NCBI GenBank assembly: GCA_003230085.1
Contig: QIGV01000083.1
Coordinates: 1 to 47,073 of the forward strand
DNA: 47,073 nucleotides
Source: Gammaproteobacteria bacterium
GTDB taxonomy: Bacteria > Pseudomonadota > Gammaproteobacteria > SZUA-140
Direction of reading: 5' to 3'
Below, piece after piece: positions 32,129-40,811 of this stretch. The notes beneath the pieces were generated by a model, which searched no databases, was not told where the DNA came from, and worked only from the letters and a program-made list of their open reading frames with translations. Position 1 is the first letter of the stretch. Each line of letters begins with the position of its first letter. The translations under genes were made by a program, and so were the position numbers.

Positions 32129-34756
32129 TTGGGAGTGGGCCTGATTTCTCGTAATCGCTGGATATGGATGCTGCTTGGCCTCTATTTTCTCTCTGGTATC
32201 GCAGGCGTAACCTATGAAGTCTTGTGGGTGCGAATGCTGTCAATTCTATTCGGTGCCAGCATATTCGGTATCATTATCACCCTGGCAGCCTTCATGTCTG
32301 GTCTGGGATTGGGAAGTTTTGCAGGGGTATGGATAGGACGAAAATTTTCTAATCCACTCATCTGTTTTGCTTTGCTTGAGGGCGCCGTTGCCCTGTTCGC
32401 ATTGATGATGCCCTGGCTGTTTGAGTCAGTCGACGCATTACTGGGCCAGATTGCTATCCATGAGTCCCTGTCCGTATGGTTTGCCTGGCAATCCGTAGTC
32501 GCTTTTACAATTCTTTTTATCCCCGCTCTGGCGTTGGGCATGGGTTTCCCATTAATCTTAAAGTGTTTTGAAAAGACATCGGTCAGCCTGGCAGTGATCT
32601 ATGGTCTGAATACCCTGGGCGGGGCTATCGGTGCACTGTTACCTTTGCTATTACTGCCCGCCCTGGGTTGGGCGTTATCCATACAAGTCATTGCCATGAT
32701 GGGCATATTGATAGCAATTGTGGCGTATGTGATTGCGGTGGTGGTAAGACCCGCTTACCATTCTGAGCTAGAAACGAAAATTTCATTCAGACCGGCATGG
32801 TCAGCACTGCTGTTGTATGCCGGGATCGGCGCAGCCGCCTTAATTCTCCAGCTTGGTTGGACCAGACTTTACGGGATGATATTGCTGCGCACGGAATACG
32901 TGCTCGCCATTATACTGTTCATCTTTCTGGTGGGCTTGGGAATGGGTAGCCTCCTGGCCAAGCGGATTCCGCCTTCCCTGGGTTTGGGTTGGTTTCCCTG
33001 TCTTGCCAGTCTATTTGCTGTGCTGAGCCTGTGGGGGTTGCCCGCATTGGCGGAGTGGGCGGACTACACTCAGTTCAATTCTTTAGGTGAGGCGATGACT
33101 TTTCAGGCGCTCGCACTGGCCCTGCTAACTTTGCCAACGACGCTGATTCTGGGCGCCTGGTTGCCACTGCTAAGTCATCATCTGGCCCGAGGTGATTCAC
33201 GAGCAGGCACCGCAACAGGCGCCTGGCTCTATGGCGCCAATTCAATTGGTGCAGCATTCGGTGTGCTCATTGCTGGTTTTTTACTAGTGCCCTATATGGG
33301 GACGACAGCAACCATCATTCTGGCCGCCCTCATACTTTTTGCTTGCGGCATGAAGTGGTCTGGTTTGCACTGGGGCTGGTTGTTTGCGCCACTGCTGGTT
33401 GCAATCGCATACCCTGTAGCGTCATTACCGCCGGTTAATCGCTTGCTGCCCAAGGCCCATGCCGATAGTCGGGACTTGTTTGTACAGGAGGACATCCTTT
33501 CTATTACGCATGTCGTCGAGCAGCCGGATGGTCAACGCCTGCTATTATCAGATCTACGGCGCATGGATGCCTCATCAGAGCCTACCGCTGTAGAGGTGCA
33601 AAAAAATCAGGCACGTCTGCCACTGTTGCTACATCCGCAGCCACGCACTGTCTTGTTTCTGGGATTGGGCACCGGTATCACGGCGGCCGGCTCACTAAAT
33701 TTCCCGGGGCTGTCAGCCGAGGCGGTGGAATTATCCGCTGGCGCTATTCTGGCAGCGGACAGGTTTTTTGCCCCTGTGAATGAAGGCGTTATGGACAAAA
33801 TTCGGGTGACTCATGATGACGCCCGACGTTTCCTGCGCGCAGGGGCAAAACGATATGATGTCATTGTCGGTGACCTCTTTCATCCGGACCTTGTCGGTCG
33901 CAGCAATCTACTTTCGGTGCAGCAATTCAGGCGGGCGTACCAGCGGCTCGAAGAAAATGGTCTATTTGTTCAATGGCTGGCACTGAACCAGTTTGACCTG
34001 CGTTCTCTTGAAACAGTGATGCGTAGTTTTAAACAAGTTTTTCCCCGCGCATCAATTTTTATAGATGGCTTTAGATTAGCAATGGTAGGTCCTCGTGAAG
34101 AACTGGCAGGTGCCCCTGCCATGTTAGGCAATCTGGATCGTATGCAGGCATCACAGCAGTCGGCTGCTACCGGGGGAGAAGGTGCCTGGACCTGGCTGGG
34201 AAGGTATTGGGGGCCGATGTGGGTTGGTGATGGGCCTGTTCAGGATGAGTGGGCGCCGCGAATAGAATTCAGCCTGCCTCAATTACACTATACCCAGGCA
34301 CATGATATGAGCTTATTGTTGAAACGCTTGCTTCAACAAAGGCCGCCCGTGGAAGAGGCAGGCAGGATGCTCAGAGTACCACTCAAGGATAAGGAAGCGT
34401 TTGAGCGTGCCTATATCGCATCTGAATTGGCTATGCGCAGTCTGGGCGCTGCGCTGAACGAGCAGTCGCTGGAAGCGCAGAAATTGATACGTTTTGCCTA
34501 TGATGCAAACCCAAAAGATCGCTGGGTCAGTTTTGATCTCGCGGACAAGTTGTTTGCTTCTCTGGCGCGGGTGACTGATAAAGGTTTTGACAGACGTGCT
34601 GCCTTGTTGAGGATACTATCAATCCGGCCGGATCATACCGCTGCGGTCAAAGCGTTGTGGCAACTCGAAATGGATGCCGGCAATCAAGAAAAGGCAGATG
34701 ATTATCGAATTTACTTGCGCGAGTTGAGTCCGCTGGACCGGCAGATCCCCGGGTAA
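32129..34756 (+). CDS. Fused polytopic membrane / spermidine synthase-like methyltransferase-fold protein
   Basis: This is an 875-aa protein with about 14 membrane helices over residues 10-440, arranged as two halves (GVTYEVLWVRMLSILFGAS is the family start), then a spermidine synthase-like Rossmann domain (TVLFLGLGTGITAAG, AVELSAGAI, VTHDDARRFLR, YDVIVGDLFHP, GLFVQWLALNQ), and a C-terminal helical region of about 130 residues, perhaps TPR-like. The acidic residue after the Gly loop (AVELS) fits substrate binding. True polyamine synthesis is doubtful for these membrane-fused forms. The start is a TTG or the GTG two codons later; both are weak. A terminator follows the stop by about 70 bp. Confidence 0.82.
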   Translation: MGVGLISRNRWIWMLLGLYFLSGIAGVTYEVLWVRMLSILFGASIFGIIITLAAFMSGLGLGSFAGVWIGRKFSNPLICFALLEGAVALFALMMPWLFESVDALLGQIAIHESLSVWFAWQSVVAFTILFIPALALGMGFPLILKCFEKTSVSLAVIYGLNTLGGAIGALLPLLLLPALGWALSIQVIAMMGILIAIVAYVIAVVVRPAYHSELETKISFRPAWSALLLYAGIGAAALILQLGWTRLYGMILLRTEYVLAIILFIFLVGLGMGSLLAKRIPPSLGLGWFPCLASLFAVLSLWGLPALAEWADYTQFNSLGEAMTFQALALALLTLPTTLILGAWLPLLSHHLARGDSRAGTATGAWLYGANSIGAAFGVLIAGFLLVPYMGTTATIILAALILFACGMKWSGLHWGWLFAPLLVAIAYPVASLPPVNRLLPKAHADSRDLFVQEDILSITHVVEQPDGQRLLLSDLRRMDASSEPTAVEVQKNQARLPLLLHPQPRTVLFLGLGTGITAAGSLNFPGLSAEAVELSAGAILAADRFFAPVNEGVMDKIRVTHDDARRFLRAGAKRYDVIVGDLFHPDLVGRSNLLSVQQFRRAYQRLEENGLFVQWLALNQFDLRSLETVMRSFKQVFPRASIFIDGFRLAMVGPREELAGAPAMLGNLDRMQASQQSAATGGEGAWTWLGRYWGPMWVGDGPVQDEWAPRIEFSLPQLHYTQAHDMSLLLKRLLQQRPPVEEAGRMLRVPLKDKEAFERAYIASELAMRSLGAALNEQSLEAQKLIRFAYDANPKDRWVSFDLADKLFASLARVTDKGFDRRAALLRILSIRPDHTAAVKALWQLEMDAGNQEKADDYRIYLRELSPLDRQIPG

Positions 34757-34823
34757 CTCCCTGAGCCCGTGACTTAACAAGCGTTGCATTCTAAATCTGT
34801 GCAAATAATATTGCGTGAGACGT

Positions 34824-34853
34824 AAAAAAAGCCTGCATAGGCAGGCTTTTTTT
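34824..34853. terminator. Bidirectional Rho-independent terminator
   Basis: GCCTGC/GCAGGC stem with a 4-nt loop, flanked by seven As and seven Ts, so it can stop transcripts from both sides: the large plus-strand gene and the small minus-strand gene. Confidence 0.9.
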
Positions 34854-34908
34854 CGATCATGATAGCGGCATTATGTTCTGCCGCTGTTTCCGTGTGGCAC
34901 GGAAATCC

Positions 34909-35040
34909 TTAGATTTCCCCGCGGGATTTGCGCTTGCTAACGTCTACCAAGCCGATGTTCGTGAGGATAATACCCAAGGTAATCAGAAATCCGAATACAA
35001 ATATAGGTACCAGTAGATTTATGCCGAGTTCTTCAACCAT
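34909..35040 (-). CDS. 43-aa single-helix membrane miniprotein
   Basis: On the minus strand the ATG has a very strong GGAGGGG eight bases before it. The product begins MVEELGINLLVPIFVFGFLI, has one helix (about residues 8-30) and a basic tail (VSKRKSRGEI). The bidirectional terminator is just downstream. It fits the pattern of the other miniproteins in this island. Confidence 0.75.
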   Translation of the reverse strand: MVEELGINLLVPIFVFGFLITLGIILTNIGLVDVSKRKSRGEI

Positions 35041-35386
35041 TCCTTCACCCCTCCATATTTTAATAACATCCCCTTCTTGATAGGGGGAATCTCAAGCATC
35101 CAATATAGCCAATATCACGGCAAAAGGCAAACACAATTTCATTGACTATGTAAACTCTAATTCCATACAAAATCAATATGTTATTGCGGCCTTTATATTC
35201 AGATATAGGCACTTGCAACCTCAGATATGTTTGTATAAAGTATGCTGAGTACTATAGCGTTCTGATTGAACTGAACCTGATGCTTTTGAACTGTAGTCAC
35301 TTCTGGTTAAAAGGGGATGGCGTGGGTTGGGGAGGGTGTCATGTACTGGAAAAAATATAATTAAATTAAATAAAGGGGTACACAAG
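35041..35386. other. Divergent intergenic region between two miniprotein genes
   Basis: A 346-bp AT-rich stretch carries the start regions of the 43-aa (minus) and 26-aa (plus) miniproteins. A possible plus-strand promoter, TTGACT with an ATACAA about 17 bp later (around 35145-35173), is weak. A 60-codon frame here has no coding character. Confidence 0.45.
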
Positions 35387-35467
35387 ATGAATCTGAATTT
35401 CCTGCTTCTCCTGTTTGGTATTGCGATCGTTATTTTTGTATTATTGCCTTTATTGGCGCCAGGCTAG
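35387..35467 (+). CDS. 26-aa hydrophobic miniprotein
   Basis: The ATG is preceded by AAAGGGG at 9 bp. The product is almost entirely one hydrophobic helix, MNLNFLLLLFGIAIVIFVLL then PLLAPG. It is the smallest candidate gene in the window. The clean ribosome binding site and its place among other such genes are the only support. Confidence 0.55.
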   Translation: MNLNFLLLLFGIAIVIFVLLPLLAPG

Positions 35468-35507
35468 GCTATACTTCGCCCCTTTTTTTGCTTTCTAGCC
35501 GGCTAGG

Positions 35508-35906
35508 CTAGAGAGCTCCAGGGTTCAGAGGGAAGATTAATAGTCCTTCCCTGTTGTCATACTCAATTTTGACAGTGAGTATATCGTTTAGGGGATCCTT
35601 AACGATGGTGGCGCGTCGGTAGACACCGACATGACCATCCTGTATGCCTTGATGCCATTTTCCCGTATTATTGATCCGTAATGATACGATCAGGTCACTG
35701 GCCGGACGTCTGGGTGGGCGCGTTGCAATGATCAGAAATTCATTCATGCCCTTTTCTACGCGGCTGGGACGCGTCTCCATAGTGATCTTGATATCTTCCC
35801 AGTTTTGACTGGGATAGACTTGCACATCACTTGGCGCGCATCCGGAAAATACCAGGAATAAACTCAGGAGAATTATCAGCCAGACGAATCTGTTTGCGCG
35901 ATTCAT
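35508..35906 (-). CDS. FixH/YtkA-like lipoprotein
   Basis: The 132-aa protein has a lipobox (LVFSGC, Cys at about residue 23) and then one small beta-sandwich-like domain (TRPSRVEKGMNEFLIIATRPP, DLIVSLRIN, GHVGVYRRA, ILTVKIEYD). This resembles the YtkA-like/FixH domain found with copper oxidases. It lies downstream of ccoG in the same direction, after the two-helix gene. The FixH link is moderate; the lipoprotein call is firm. Confidence 0.65.
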   Translation of the reverse strand: MNRANRFVWLIILLSLFLVFSGCAPSDVQVYPSQNWEDIKITMETRPSRVEKGMNEFLIIATRPPRRPASDLIVSLRINNTGKWHQGIQDGHVGVYRRATIVKDPLNDILTVKIEYDNREGLLIFPLNPGAL

Positions 35907-35978
35907 AAGTGTGTGTTGACCTTCCGTGTATCGGATGTTGTGATAGGGTTTTAATGTACTGTTCAGTGCAGGGTGGTA

Positions 35979-36404
35979 CTACGCGCTACCAGCGGTTTTT
36001 CTGTCGACCTTGTCTTTTTCCTGCTGTTCTTTCTTTTCTTCCTGGGCGACTCGATAATCCACCAGATAATAAATTACGGCAGCCATACTGGTCACCCAGG
36101 CCGCGCCGGCCGGAATCCCCCAATCAAACCAGGGCCGCTCAAATCCCGGGCGCACACCCCAGAAGGGGAAGGTGAGTCCGATAGCGACAAGCAGAAGGAT
36201 GATAAACAGCGCGAAGAACCAGTAGGGGATCTTGTGGTCCGATTTCTCGGACATGTATTCGACCATCTCCCAGTCTTCCAGGCCTCGTTTATCAAACCTG
36301 TCGCTTTCGTCTTTATAACCCAGGTTACCCTTGCGGTCTTCCCCCCATTGTACTTCTTCAATGGCGTCGACCAGTGGTTCTTTGCTTTCTTGTAAATCAG
36401 TCAT
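35979..36404 (-). CDS. Two-helix oxidase-associated protein, short paralogue
   Basis: The 141-aa protein has helices at about residues 62-80 (FFALFIILLLVAIGLTFPFWG) and 95-112 (AAWVTSMAAVIYYLVDY), with an acidic N-terminus and a Lys/Glu-rich tail. Motifs IPYWF, PFWGVRP and PWFDWG match the 217-aa protein of the oxidase core operon, but the ~110-aa middle segment is missing. It is 12 bp downstream of ccoG. This supports a shared job with the CcoG/FixH-like genes in oxidase biogenesis or structure. Confidence 0.72.
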   Translation of the reverse strand: MTDLQESKEPLVDAIEEVQWGEDRKGNLGYKDESDRFDKRGLEDWEMVEYMSEKSDHKIPYWFFALFIILLLVAIGLTFPFWGVRPGFERPWFDWGIPAGAAWVTSMAAVIYYLVDYRVAQEEKKEQQEKDKVDRKTAGSA

Positions 36405-36416
36405 GTCAATAACTCT

Positions 36417-37727
36417 CTAACGTACATAGTGTTGGAAATCATAATTGTCTTCCCAGCCATCCTGTGAAACAGCGGTAACCTTGATGGTATAAAGCCCACT
36501 GTCAAGCGCCTCATTGATGTGCAGGTTGAGATCCTTGCGAGTCGCGGTTTCAAAGGATATCTGGTCGGCTTCCAGTTGATACATCTCGTCGGAGATGCCA
36601 GATACCGAAAATTTTACAGTTGCCGGTTCATAACGTTTATTGGCGATATTGATGCGGTAATTCTGTATTCTATCACCATGCAGGATATCAGCGCGATACA
36701 CCGATATATGATAGGGATCATAACTGATCAGTCCCCATGTAAACATGCTGAATCCCACCACGAAGATCGGCAAGATCCAGGTAGCTCGGCTCTTGAATGA
36801 GGTCAGACTGACCCGACTCTTGATCTCCTCCTTATCTGTTCGTTTACCGAACTTGTAGTGCAGGAGCCCTTTGACATTGTATTTACTGTATAGGCTGTCG
36901 CAAGCCGAGATGCATTCTCCGCAATTGGTACAACTATCATAGGTTGCAGTGTTGCGCGGGTCTATATCCACGGGACAGACGGTTGTGCAAAAATTGCAGG
37001 TACTACATTCCTCCCCTCGCTGCGCATCATATTCGATGTGCAGGGTATCCCGGGTCTTGAAAAGGAATTGCCAGATGCGATAAATACACATGTAGCGGCA
37101 GACGTAATGTCTCACCACGGCAATGTTGGCAAATGCGATAAATACGAAAACGGTATATATCCAGTACAGGGAGCCCGCTAGTCTGGGGTCTTCCTGCAGG
37201 GTTATAAAGGACCACATAGCGCCGGGTGGGAAAAAATACAGCAATGGCAGCAGGGAGACAAGCATTGACATGCCAAGAATGTTTAAAAAAAGGAAAAACC
37301 AGTTTCTTATTTTGTCCTTACCGGAGGAGACATGCACGTTTGAATCATCATCGCCCCAATTGAGGAGGGCCTTTTTACCCAGTAACTTCGAGGTTGTTTT
37401 ATTGGCCCAGGTTGAAACAGTATTTTGCGGGCAAGCCCAGCCGCAGAATACTGTTCCCATGGATGAGTACAGGAGAATGAATGTGCTGGCGAGGGCAAGC
37501 CAGAAGCCAAAAACAATGAAAAAGTCAGAGAACCAGATCTGATAATTGAGGATGACAAAACCGGAAGCAAGGTCGATGCGGAAAAGTCCTGTCATTGGCA
37601 CCAGTACCAGCAGCGCCAGAAAACCTATCCGTGAAGCCTGACGTACCCACGAGAGTTTAGGCGCCTTTATCTCCTGAATGATCGGGATATCTTTGAATGT
37701 TGTATTGCTGCTCACTGAATCATCCAT
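36417..37727 (-). CDS. ccoG: Cytochrome c oxidase accessory protein CcoG (RdxA/FixG)
   Basis: The 436-aa protein has the standard layout: N-terminal helices with TVFCGWACPQNTVSTW, two 4Fe-4S ferredoxin motifs (CSTCNFCTTVCPVDIDP and CTNCGECISACDSLY), and a C-terminal Ig-like FixG domain. CcoG reduces Cu(II) to Cu(I) for cbb3 oxidase assembly. The start was taken at the ATG; a TTG one codon earlier is possible. It is divergent from the lipoprotein gene at 37955. Finding ccoG here supports a C-family oxidase as the product of the island. Confidence 0.95.
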   Translation of the reverse strand: MDDSVSSNTTFKDIPIIQEIKAPKLSWVRQASRIGFLALLVLVPMTGLFRIDLASGFVILNYQIWFSDFFIVFGFWLALASTFILLYSSMGTVFCGWACPQNTVSTWANKTTSKLLGKKALLNWGDDDSNVHVSSGKDKIRNWFFLFLNILGMSMLVSLLPLLYFFPPGAMWSFITLQEDPRLAGSLYWIYTVFVFIAFANIAVVRHYVCRYMCIYRIWQFLFKTRDTLHIEYDAQRGEECSTCNFCTTVCPVDIDPRNTATYDSCTNCGECISACDSLYSKYNVKGLLHYKFGKRTDKEEIKSRVSLTSFKSRATWILPIFVVGFSMFTWGLISYDPYHISVYRADILHGDRIQNYRINIANKRYEPATVKFSVSGISDEMYQLEADQISFETATRKDLNLHINEALDSGLYTIKVTAVSQDGWEDNYDFQHYVR

Positions 37728-37954
37728 CAATATGATTAATCCCGGTCTAATGTTGCGTCACAAACCTTTACTCGGGATTGGCCACGGTGTAAGTTATCTT
37801 CCAGACTGCTGACTGTTCTTAGAGCCAGCGGGGCTATACGCACTTACTTTGGGTGACCCTCTGAGATTATATCCCATGACGCACCCACGCGTTATAAAAT
37901 TTGGCCTGAAACCGTTTCTGAGGGGAAATTTTAACATTAATTTGGAGTTTAGTC

Positions 37955-38377
37955 ATGCCTACACAGCGCATACCAGCCATGTTGCCGGCTTTATTGTTGC
38001 TACTTATAGTCACGCTTTCGGGATGTGGAGCGGCCGGTCTGGCAGGACCGCCAGCCGAACAGGTTGGGGAATTATTCTACGAGGCCTTGAAAAAAGGTGA
38101 TTTTACTGCTGCTGCAGATTTATATGTGCAAAAAAGGCCCCGCGCTGAGATTGTTCAGGAACTGGAAGAATATCAACAACGGCTAGGTGATCTAAAAAGC
38201 TACAAGATGAAAGATATGGTTGTCAGCACGGTCTTTAGCGGCGTTCGTTATATCCTCAGGTATAAAACTCAATACACCCAGCGTAACTTGACGGAAGGCC
38301 TGATTATGTTTCAGTCGGTTTCCGATGATTTCATCCGCATTGAAATCCGTAGCGTGCAGACCAGAAGGCCTCATTAG
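37955..38377 (+). CDS. Lipoprotein with small alpha/beta domain
   Basis: The 140-aa protein has a lipobox (LLLIVTLSGCG, Cys at about 24) followed by PPAEQVGELFYEALKKGDFTAAADLY, which has the look of an NTF2-like/DUF4019-type domain, and a beta-rich end. The function is unknown. It is convergent with the vWA gene (1-bp gap) and divergent from ccoG. Confidence 0.65.
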   Translation: MPTQRIPAMLPALLLLLIVTLSGCGAAGLAGPPAEQVGELFYEALKKGDFTAAADLYVQKRPRAEIVQELEEYQQRLGDLKSYKMKDMVVSTVFSGVRYILRYKTQYTQRNLTEGLIMFQSVSDDFIRIEIRSVQTRRPH

Positions 38378-38378
38378 A

Positions 38379-39143
38379 TTACTTAAAGTTCAGGTTGAGC
38401 ATTTTACCTCCGGTTTTCGATGCGAGGGTTCGGTATTCCTCCTCCGTTGCCTTGTCCAGGCGTCCCATCGGCAAAGTGAAGACCGGACTGGGGATCCCGG
38501 TGTAGTGGATGACATCATCTGAAGGTTCATCGCCAATCAGCATATACGCGCCTGGGATGGGTGCTTCACGGGCCGCTACGCGGAATGCGCGACCGATGGT
38601 TTCCCGGTTTCCCACAAAAGGCGCTTCACTCATCAGATTATCAAACATTTCTGCCATCGTGCCCGTGCTGGTGACGGCCCTGTTATCGGAAAACCAGGTG
38701 ATCGCGGTCAGATGCTTTTTGGCACGAATCACAATCAGGCGCAACACTGGCACCAGAAAGATCGAGACACCATGCATGGATCCCGTGGCGTCTACAACCA
38801 GGTGAATATCCTCGCCTGGTATGTCCTTCAGGCCTTCGATGAACAGGTTGAAATCCTTGCGCCCGACGCTGGCTGAGTCCAAAATGGTTTCCAGCTGCGT
38901 CTCAGGGTCAGTGATGATGATACTGCCCAGGCTTTTTTTGAGCTGCTCCCTGTCAGACTCAGAGAGTTGTAGCATTTCACGCAGTTTTTCTACTTCATTT
39001 TTCAGCTGGGGCAGTTCTTTATCTTCCGCAAGACGGGAGGAAATCAGGATGATGACCAGCAGGAAGATAAACGTTGCCAGCATGAGCAGGGCCACATCGG
39101 AAAAGATTTCATGGATATTGGGCGAGCTGCGTTTGCGAGCCAT
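38379..39143 (-). CDS. MotB/ExbD-like membrane helix fused to a von Willebrand A domain
   Basis: The 254-aa protein starts with a MotB-type N-terminus: IFSDVALLMLATFIFLLVIILI, with an Asp at the start of the only membrane helix, as in the proton-carrying Asp of MotB/ExbD. A coiled-coil-like stretch follows (LPQLKNEVEKLREMLQL), then a vWA domain with a MIDAS-type motif (LVVDATGSM, and IGDEPSDD as the later acidic site). The usual C-terminal OmpA-like peptidoglycan-binding domain is absent. It is 28 bp downstream of the MotA-like gene, and the pair looks like a proton channel whose output is a vWA domain outside the inner membrane. Confidence 0.75.
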   Translation of the reverse strand: MARKRSSPNIHEIFSDVALLMLATFIFLLVIILISSRLAEDKELPQLKNEVEKLREMLQLSESDREQLKKSLGSIIITDPETQLETILDSASVGRKDFNLFIEGLKDIPGEDIHLVVDATGSMHGVSIFLVPVLRLIVIRAKKHLTAITWFSDNRAVTSTGTMAEMFDNLMSEAPFVGNRETIGRAFRVAAREAPIPGAYMLIGDEPSDDVIHYTGIPSPVFTLPMGRLDKATEEEYRTLASKTGGKMLNLNFK

Positions 39144-39171
39144 TACGAGATCTGTTTGCTTGTGTGCGCGT

Positions 39172-40182
39172 TTAATTGCGTAAGGCGCGGCGTAGTTTGC
39201 CCCACCATGAACGATTGATCTTGTTGATCATGCGCATTTCATTTTTAAGGAGGTCTGAGTAGTACATCTGTAGCACAACAGAATCTCTGAGTGTTTTCTC
39301 CCTGTCATCTTCATCGTTAAGCTGATTGAGTTTTTTGGCTTCGTCGTGAAACTCGTGCATGGCCATCCTGGTATCATTCAGCGCGGCGCGCAATATCTTG
39401 ACGTTGGCGCCAAAGCGCTCGATCTCTGTGTTGAGGACGCGCATATCTCTTTCAAATGAGGGTTTGATATCCGATGCACAATAGACCATGCAGATTTTCT
39501 TGACGATGTCGGAAAGGTTGTCTATGCCGCCATCCGTGATCAGGGCAAAAACACGCAGCAGAATCCCGCCCAGGACCGAGCCGAGCAAAGTGGTATAGAA
39601 TGCCGTGCCCATGCCGCTCATAGCCCGCCTCAATCCATCAATCAGGCGGCTCTGGTCATGCCCCAGGGCATCGAGGGAAGTTGTCAGGCCGGTCAGTGTC
39701 AGGGTGAGGCCGATAACCGTACCGATCAGTCCCAGCGTGATTAGCAGATTACCCATCACTTCCACCACATGACTTTTGCGGTGGTAGTCAGCAAGCTCCA
39801 CATCAATCAATGATTCAATATCCGGCTGGGCATTTTTTTCCAGAATATCTTTGAGCGACAGGAAAAAACGCTGAATAGCATGGCGATCATTTTGGGGCTT
39901 TACGCCATGTAGGCTTTCCGTTTTAGCAATGTCCCCGAATTTTACGGCCTGCATGGCTTCATTGGTGATGGACAGGGTGAGAGAAAGACTGATGGCGATT
40001 CCCACGGCGAACATGATTATGATGACCCAGGTAATTTTACTCTGGTCTTGCTTGATATATCCCCAGATATCGGTATCCAGGTAGAGAAAAAAATAGATCG
40101 CAATTGCAGTTGATGCCCAACCCAGCCAGAGCAGGATAGTTCTATAGGTCTGTTCGTGTACGAGTTGTCTACGTTGGGCCAT
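39172..40182 (-). CDS. MotA/TolQ/ExbB-like proton channel protein
   Basis: The 336-aa protein has two N-terminal helices (TILLWLGWASTAIAIYFFLYL and WVIIIMFAVGIAISLSLTL), a cytosolic stretch, then the family core LLITLGLIGTVIGLTLTL and GMGTAFYTTLLGSVLGG, with conserved Gly, Thr and Pro-poor TM3/TM4. A long C-terminal helical tail (about residues 240-336) is polar. The start is the ATG; a TTG two codons earlier is less likely. It is the upstream partner of the vWA gene. Confidence 0.8.
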   Translation of the reverse strand: MAQRRQLVHEQTYRTILLWLGWASTAIAIYFFLYLDTDIWGYIKQDQSKITWVIIIMFAVGIAISLSLTLSITNEAMQAVKFGDIAKTESLHGVKPQNDRHAIQRFFLSLKDILEKNAQPDIESLIDVELADYHRKSHVVEVMGNLLITLGLIGTVIGLTLTLTGLTTSLDALGHDQSRLIDGLRRAMSGMGTAFYTTLLGSVLGGILLRVFALITDGGIDNLSDIVKKICMVYCASDIKPSFERDMRVLNTEIERFGANVKILRAALNDTRMAMHEFHDEAKKLNQLNDEDDREKTLRDSVVLQMYYSDLLKNEMRMINKINRSWWGKLRRALRN

Positions 40183-40412
40183 TAACAATCTTTCGCATGT
40201 GCGCTAAACCAGGACGCCATGACAAGTTTTGTGAAAAAGTGGCTATGGCTTTATACAGCAGGCCGAATCAATACCTTGCTCATATTGCCACACTAGAGGG
40301 AGGGTGACTCCGGTTTACCAGTGTTCAATAACTACAAATTTACAAGGGATATACTCCGCTAATCTGAAGATGTTTTCAAGCGTGGCGCAATTGATTTTAC
40401 AGGAGCAGGACT

Positions 40413-40449
40413 AAAAAAAAGGCCAGATATGATCATCTGGCCTTTTTAT
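40413..40449. terminator. Bidirectional terminator
   Basis: AAAAAAAAGGCCAGAT pairs with ATCTGGCCTTTTT around ATGATC. It separates the miniprotein gene at 40478 from the MotA-like operon, with T-runs on both sides. Confidence 0.88.
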
Positions 40450-40477
40450 TGATGCGGTGTTTTTTAGTCTGGAGGAT

Positions 40478-40591
40478 TTACATTGCTATCCTGGTGGCTA
40501 CGCCAAAGAGTAAAGCTCCCCAAATAAGCGCAACGCCGACGATAATTAATCCATCCATTTTGCTAATGTCTATCCAGTTATCTCCACTCAT
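40478..40591 (-). CDS. 37-aa single-helix membrane miniprotein
   Basis: A minus-strand ATG is preceded by GGGAGGAGA. The product begins MSGDNWIDISKMDGLIIVGV and then one helix (LIIVGVALIWGALLFGVAT). It has a good promoter-like sequence upstream and a bidirectional terminator downstream, so it may be a monocistronic gene. This makes it a better-supported member of the miniprotein group. Confidence 0.75.
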   Translation of the reverse strand: MSGDNWIDISKMDGLIIVGVALIWGALLFGVATRIAM

Positions 40592-40656
40592 ACGATGTCT
40601 CCTCCCGGTTCAAATGTTGTTTTTGTCTTACGCTTTTTGACTCAAAATGTGAGATG

Positions 40657-40686
40657 ACTATGGCATATATTGAGCGATAAGGTCAA
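40657..40686 (-). promoter_or_regulatory. Possible promoter of the 37-aa miniprotein gene
   Basis: Read on the minus strand, TTGACC, an 18-bp spacer and CATAGT. It is about 66 bp upstream of the ATG. Confidence 0.4.
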
Positions 40687-40811
40687 CAATTTTAGTGGGC
40701 GGCTCGTAAAATCAGGGCATTATAACCACTTGATAATTAAGGTTATTGGCGTTGCTTATGTAGCCTATATTTCCTACGTTGTAGGTAAGGTACTGTTTTT
40801 TCTTTGTCCTT

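Noticed and set aside
35178-35360. A 60-codon plus-strand frame in the AT-rich gap
   Set aside because: No ribosome binding site and no coding character; the gap is better read as promoter region of two miniprotein genes.
36092-36361. Extra frames antisense to the 35979-36404 gene
   Set aside because: They are shadows; the two-helix protein with paralogue-matching motifs is the better reading.
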